Source: Gallionella sp. (lineage in GTDB: Bacteria > Pseudomonadota > Gammaproteobacteria > Burkholderiales > Gallionellaceae). From it: DNA of 64,000 nt. The stretch is taken from NCBI GenBank assembly GCA_030682375.1, contig JAUXOL010000016.1, positions 268,577 to 332,576 on the forward strand, given 5' to 3'. Shown in pieces: positions 58,766-64,000 of this stretch. A program made the translations under genes and the position numbers. Each line of letters starts with the position of its first letter. Within the stretch, counting starts at the first letter, position 1. The notes under the pieces are model-generated. The model made no database searches. It was not told the origin of the DNA and saw only the letters and a program-made list of their open reading frames with translations.

Positions 58766-59257
58766 ATGAAAATCGCCCCGTTGCTGCTCGCCCTGCTGAT
58801 TGCGCCATCCGTCTGTATCGCGGAGGAAGACGCACGACAGGCGTTCATGCAGGAAGAGGACGTCGGCAAGGACGCAGCGCTGAACGACCTGGCCTTCTAT
58901 GCGCTGAGCCTGACCGGGACGCCGTATCGCTACGGCGGCAACTCTCCCGAGACCGGCTTCGATTGCAGCGGCTTCGTCCGCCATGTGTTCCATTCGACGC
59001 TGGGCATCGAGCTGCCGCGCAGCAGCCGCGAAATCAATGAACTGGGAGAGCGGATCAATCCGGGCGAACTGCGTCCCGGCGACCTGGTGTTCTACAACAC
59101 GCTGCGCCGCGCGTTCTCGCATGTCGGCATCTATCTGGGCGACGGTCGCTTCGTGCACTCGCCCAGCAGCGGCGGCGGCATCCGCGTCGAGGACATGAGC
59201 CAGAACTACTGGAAGAAACGCTTCAACGGCGCGCGGCGCATCATTTCCGGGCGCTAG
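58766..59257 (+). CDS. NlpC/P60 family cell-wall endopeptidase
   Basis: The 163-residue secreted protein has a signal peptide (MKIAPLLLALLIAPSVCIA) and a C40 domain. Its catalytic Cys is in TGFDCSGFVRHVF, and the His is in SHVGIYLGDGRFVHSPS; the fold start is GTPYRYGG. It hydrolyses stem-peptide bonds in peptidoglycan. It runs divergently from napA and its end overlaps the convergent mltB gene by 17 bases. Confidence 0.92.
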   Translation: MKIAPLLLALLIAPSVCIAEEDARQAFMQEEDVGKDAALNDLAFYALSLTGTPYRYGGNSPETGFDCSGFVRHVFHSTLGIELPRSSREINELGERINPGELRPGDLVFYNTLRRAFSHVGIYLGDGRFVHSPSSGGGIRVEDMSQNYWKKRFNGARRIISGR

Positions 59258-60194
59258 CCCGTTCCTTCTTCAGTTCCTCGGCCAGCTGGAACACCGTCAT
59301 CGCATAGTAGTCGCTGTTGTTGTAGCGCGTGATCACCTCGAAGTTGTTCAGCGCCAGCCAGTATTCTTTGCCTTCGCCTATCGTGAACTCCAGCAGCCTC
59401 AGCGGCTTGTCCTGCGCAACCTTCTTCTCCGGCTTCACCCCCTGCGCCGCCCAGTCCGCAAGGATTCTTGGCGTCTTGATATCCGTCGGCGGCTCCCCCG
59501 CCATGTCCGCGCGCACCGTCACGCCTTCGCCTTCGATCCAGCCATATCCCAGCAGGTAATTGGCGACGCTGCCGATCGCATCCCTGTCTTCGCGCAACAG
59601 GTCTACCGTGCCGTTGCCGTTGAAGTCCACCGCATATTTTCGGTAACTGCTCGGCATGAACTGCGGCACACCCATCGCCCCGGCATAGGAACCGCGCAAG
59701 CTCAACAGGTCGAACTGCTGGTCGCGCGCCAGCAAGAGGTAGTGTTCCAGTTCGCTGCGGAAGAATTCGGCGCGGCGCGGATAATCGAAAGCCAGCGTGG
59801 TCAGCGCATCCAGCACGCGGTAGCTGCCGACGTTGCGCCCGTAGATGGTCTCGACTCCGATCAGCGCGACGATGATCTCCTGCGGCACGCCGTACTTCTT
59901 CTCGGCGCGGCGCAACGTCGCGCGATACTTGCCCCAGAACTCCAGTCCCAGCCTGATGCGCTGGCGATTCACGAAAGACGCGCGGTATTCCGGCCAGGGT
60001 CTGGCGGTGGAAGGGCGCGAGATCGCCTCGATGATCGCCGGACGGTGCAGCGCACGGGCGAACACCAGCTCCAGCTCGTCGCGCTTGAACTGGTGTTTGG
60101 CGACCATCTCGTCGATGAACGGGGGAATGCCTGGGAGTTCGGCGGCCTGGGCGGCACAAGAACCCAATAGCAGCAGGGACAATAGGAATCGCAT
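59241..60194 (-). CDS. mltB: Lytic murein transglycosylase B
   Basis: The 317-residue protein has a signal (MRFLLSLLLLGSCAAQAAE) and the MltB fold. The catalytic Glu is in IIVALIGVETIYGRNVGSYRV, and GAMGVPQFMPSSYRKYAVDFNGNG is the family signature. It cleaves the glycan chain to anhydro-MurNAc. The signal contains GSC, so it may be a lipoprotein like E. coli MltB. The start could be 60206 or 60194. It overlaps the NlpC/P60 gene tail to tail. Confidence 0.93.
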   Translation of the reverse strand: MRFLLSLLLLGSCAAQAAELPGIPPFIDEMVAKHQFKRDELELVFARALHRPAIIEAISRPSTARPWPEYRASFVNRQRIRLGLEFWGKYRATLRRAEKKYGVPQEIIVALIGVETIYGRNVGSYRVLDALTTLAFDYPRRAEFFRSELEHYLLLARDQQFDLLSLRGSYAGAMGVPQFMPSSYRKYAVDFNGNGTVDLLREDRDAIGSVANYLLGYGWIEGEGVTVRADMAGEPPTDIKTPRILADWAAQGVKPEKKVAQDKPLRLLEFTIGEGKEYWLALNNFEVITRYNNSDYYAMTVFQLAEELKKERASARK

Positions 60195-60258
60195 GATGGA
60201 CCGCATTTTAACTCGACAGCCCGGCGCGCCACTGCTAAATTTCGCCCCTCTTCAGTAA

Positions 60259-61766
<1,508 letters not shown>

Positions 61767-61813
61767 TGAACATGCTAGACTGCGCCCAAGCTTTGACACG
61801 GAGGCACACCGCG

Positions 61814-62251
61814 ATGAAAAGACTGCTGTTCGCCCTGCTGGTACTGACCACGGCCAACGCCGACGCCGGACTCAACAAATGGATCGATGAACGCGGCAAG
61901 GTGCAATATTCCGACCAGCCGCCCGCAGGCGTGGAAGCGTCCGCGATGCGCGGAGCACCGGCCCCGGCCAGCGCACCCGCCGCATCGAAGAGCTACGTGG
62001 AACGCGAGGCCGAGCTGAAGAAGGCACGCCAATCGAAAGCCGAAGCGGCAGAAAGCGCTGCCCAGCAACAAGCCAATACCGAGACCGAAAAAGCCAATTG
62101 CATCGCCGCACAGCAAGCCCTGCGCTCGCTGCAGCAGGACGGTCGCATCGTCGAATACGACGAAAAGGGAGAACGCCGTTTCGTGGCGGACGATGAACGC
62201 TCGCAACGCATCGCCACGGAGAGACAGGAAATCGAAAAGTGGTGCAAATAG
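61814..62251 (+). CDS. Secreted DUF4124 domain protein
   Basis: The 145-residue protein has a signal peptide (MKRLLFALLVLTTANADA) and a short DUF4124 motif (LNKWIDERGKVQYSDQPP). A coiled, Glu/Ala/Lys-rich region (about 60-105) and a C-terminal basic/acidic segment ending IEKWCK follow. DUF4124 proteins are periplasmic and of unknown function. ATG 61814 follows GGAGG; the longer upstream frame overlaps the Smr gene and is rejected. Confidence 0.85.
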   Translation: MKRLLFALLVLTTANADAGLNKWIDERGKVQYSDQPPAGVEASAMRGAPAPASAPAASKSYVEREAELKKARQSKAEAAESAAQQQANTETEKANCIAAQQALRSLQQDGRIVEYDEKGERRFVADDERSQRIATERQEIEKWCK

Positions 62252-62433
62252 CCCGCCCGTAAGTATCTCCGTTATCCCGTTCGTGCGTATGGATTCGAAC
62301 CGATCTACTTCTCACCCTGCAATCTCAGAATGATGGATGCGTTGGTTCGCTAGCGTACGGACTGGCGGCGACATTGCGCACAATCTCCAGTCCCTGCAGA
62401 ACTGTTTCTGCAAACTCGACTGGAGATACCATC

Positions 62434-62619
62434 ATGAACAAGAATCAAGTCCAAGGGGCAGTAAAAGACATCGCCGGCAAAGTACAGGAAGAGGCCGGGA
62501 AGCTGGTGGGCAGCAAGGAGCAACAGGTCAAAGGACTGGGCAAGCAAATAGCCGGAAAAGCCGAGAAGGCCTACGGCGATGCCAAGGAAGTCATCAAGGA
62601 TGCAAACAAGCCTTCCTGA
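62434..62619 (+). CDS. CsbD family stress-response protein
   Basis: The 61-residue hydrophilic protein MNKNQVQGAVKDIAGKVQEE has the CsbD repeat pattern with Lys, Gly and Ala and no Cys. CsbD-like proteins are small, induced under general stress, with no known activity. ATG 62434 follows GGAG. A terminator follows it, so it is probably monocistronic. Confidence 0.88.
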   Translation: MNKNQVQGAVKDIAGKVQEEAGKLVGSKEQQVKGLGKQIAGKAEKAYGDAKEVIKDANKPS

Positions 62620-62636
62620 ATCGCTCATGAAAAAAC

Positions 62637-62664
62637 AAATGGTCGCCGTCGGCGGCCATTTTTT
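62637..62664 (+). terminator. Rho-independent terminator after csbD-like gene
   Basis: Stem AAATGGTCGCC / GGCGGCCATTT (one G-T pair) with a GTC loop, ending in a run of T residues, 18 bases past the stop codon. Confidence 0.85.
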
Positions 62665-62748
62665 CGACTGCCCCTTTTCTCGACTGCCCGGCATGCCAGA
62701 AGATCGCGATGCATCAGGCATAACGTTTTCGACCCGATCGGAAAATCC

Positions 62749-63693
62749 ATGTACAGCAAACCCGTCGATCAACTGATCCAGGTCATCCCCCACTGGGCAT
62801 GGCGTCTGAAGATCGTGCTGGTCGAGTCGCTGCTATCCTGGCTGGATCATCGCGCATCCAGCAAAGGCGCTGCCTTGGCCTTTTACACCCTGTTTTCGAT
62901 GACGCCCATTCTGGTGCTGTCCATCGCCTTCGCCGGCTATGTTTTCGGCGCCGAGGCAGCCCAAGGCGAGATCGTCGCTCAGGTGCAGGAACTGGTAGGA
63001 CCGAATGGCGCACAGGTAATCCAGGCATTGCTGACCGCCGCGCGCGATCCCGAATCCGGACTGGTGGCGACACTAATCGCGAGCGCCTTGCTGCTGCTGG
63101 GTACCACTAGCGTATTCGTCGAACTGAAGGGAAGTCTGGATGAGCTATGGGGTATCGGCAAGCCTCGTCAGTCAACTTTCAGCGTACTCCTGAGAACCCG
63201 GCTCCTGTCCTTCGGCATGGTGCTCGTTCTGGCCTTCCTGCTGCTGGTCTCTCTGATCGTCAGCTCTGTGCTGTCCATGTTCGAACGTCATGCGGGCGGC
63301 GTCCTGGGCGGCTCTGCCGAAATGCTCACGACGATCACATCCCTCGTTTCGTTCGGCGTCATCGCCTGCATGTTCGCCGTCATCTACAAGACCCTGCCGG
63401 ACGCGCCACTGACCTGGCGCGACGTCTGGATAGGCGCCGCCTTCACGGCGGGGCTGTTCAGCCTCGGCAAATATGTAATCGGCCTGTATCTGGGCAACAG
63501 CGGTGTGGCATCGAGCTTCGGTGCAGCCGGATCGCTGATCGCGTTGCTGTTATGGGTGTATTACTCGGCCCAGATTTTCTTTCTGGGGGCGGAGTTCACA
63601 CGGCATTACGCACTGTGGTTCGGCAGCCTGCAGCACGAAAGGCGTCACGCCGAGGAAATGAACCGTATCGCCGTGCGGCCGGAGGCAGAATGA
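62749..63693 (+). CDS. YihY/BrkB family inner-membrane protein
   Basis: The 314-residue protein has about six membrane helices. It shows the family segments KGAALAFYTLFSMTPILVLSIAFAG, GTTSVFVELKGSLDELWGI, WIGAAFTAGLFSLGKYVIGLYLGNSG and LLLWVYYSAQIFFLGAEFTRHYA. The family was once called RNase BN or BrkB; its function is unsettled. It lies downstream of a stress gene and may be part of an envelope-stress response. Confidence 0.92.
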   Translation: MYSKPVDQLIQVIPHWAWRLKIVLVESLLSWLDHRASSKGAALAFYTLFSMTPILVLSIAFAGYVFGAEAAQGEIVAQVQELVGPNGAQVIQALLTAARDPESGLVATLIASALLLLGTTSVFVELKGSLDELWGIGKPRQSTFSVLLRTRLLSFGMVLVLAFLLLVSLIVSSVLSMFERHAGGVLGGSAEMLTTITSLVSFGVIACMFAVIYKTLPDAPLTWRDVWIGAAFTAGLFSLGKYVIGLYLGNSGVASSFGAAGSLIALLLWVYYSAQIFFLGAEFTRHYALWFGSLQHERRHAEEMNRIAVRPEAE

Positions 63694-63745
63694 AGCCAGA
63701 CCTGGATTCCAGGCGCGAGCGAAATCGCCAGAACGGAGAATATCC

Positions 63746-64000
63746 ATGAACAAGACCATCACCAAAGGAACCAACCCCTCCCGCAAAACCGGCCTCTCCG
63801 GCACAGGCAAAGTTCGATGCCTGACATGGCTAGCCATGCTGATGTGCGCGAGTCCCTTCGCCCTCGCCGAGGATCAAACGGCCTGCCCCGGCATACACGT
63901 GAAGATTCTGGACATCAACAACAGCAAGGGGACGGTAGCCTGCGCGCTGTTCGAATCGCCGACGGGTTTCCCCATCGAATATCTGAGCTATGCAACCAAC
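63746..64000 (+). CDS. DUF2141 domain secreted protein (5' part)
   Basis: Only the first 85 codons are in the window. The protein has a basic N-terminus, a signal peptide (LTWLAMLMCASPFALAE) and then HVKILDINNSKGTVACALFESPTGFP, the start of a DUF2141 domain. It begins 52 bases after the YihY gene, behind GGAGA. The end is cut by the window edge. Confidence 0.75.
   Translation, partial: MNKTITKGTNPSRKTGLSGTGKVRCLTWLAMLMCASPFALAEDQTACPGIHVKILDINNSKGTVACALFESPTGFPIEYLSYATN

Noticed and set aside
62289-62310. GGTTCGAATCC-like sequence suggesting a tRNA T-loop on the minus strand
   Set aside because: Only two bases on each side pair, no acceptor or anticodon arm could be drawn, and no CCA or D-loop is present.

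Overview
The window is a dense, GC-rich (roughly 60 %) bacterial chromosome segment with about 53 protein genes and no rRNA or tRNA gene that I can see. Gene order and protein types point to a betaproteobacterium, most likely of the Gallionellaceae / Nitrosomonadales type. The evidence is the cluster aroA-cmk, rpsA, ihfB, lapA, lapB, pyrF, hldA, hldD, cysM, a Gram-negative LPS and lipid A set, a heavy c-di-GMP network, a K+-independent H+-pyrophosphatase and a periplasmic nitrate reductase. The genus is an inference from remembered gene order.

Layout. 1-7.7 kb: partial KTSC protein, MASE1 hybrid histidine kinase, SemiSWEET, phosphatase, YceH, a diguanylate cyclase and thiopurine methyltransferase. 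8.0-10.9 kb: an AT-richer island with one large RloC/PrrC-like AAA ATPase, a probable acquired anti-phage gene. 11-22 kb: purL, nnrD, a REP-associated tyrosine transposase flanked by REP pairs, queG, tsaE-amiC, cysM and cysK. 21.8-30.2 kb: heptose/LPS genes (hldD, hldA, lapB, lapA), pyrF, ihfB, rpsA and a fused aroA-cmk. 30.2-36.8 kb: xseA between two degenerate copies of a 330-bp AT-rich segment that each carry DnaA-box-like sites, then exbB-exbD-lpxK-ycaR-kdsB-adk and a GlcG-like gene.

37.1-50.7 kb: eight co-directional signalling genes, several joined by ATGA overlaps. They comprise three GGDEF proteins (one with EAL), three sensor kinases, a lone receiver and a PhnD-like lipoprotein. Two periplasmic binding-protein modules (NMT1-type and PhnD-type) sit here without any transporter permease. 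50.9-64 kb: hppA, an HD-GYP response regulator, a secretin-fragment protein, napB/napA, two cell-wall hydrolases, trxB, an Smr protein, small stress/envelope genes, a YihY membrane protein and a truncated DUF2141 gene.

The most unusual signal is non-coding. Large hairpin repeats sit between convergent genes at 10.9, 19.6 and 36.8 kb and touch or lie next to the stop codon of the right-hand gene. They keep a conserved core (TGCAAGGCGC ... GCAACGCCGCA), while the stem arms differ in every copy but stay complementary. Other palindromic repeats have entered coding sequence (kdsB, tsaE) or supply a stop codon (hldA).
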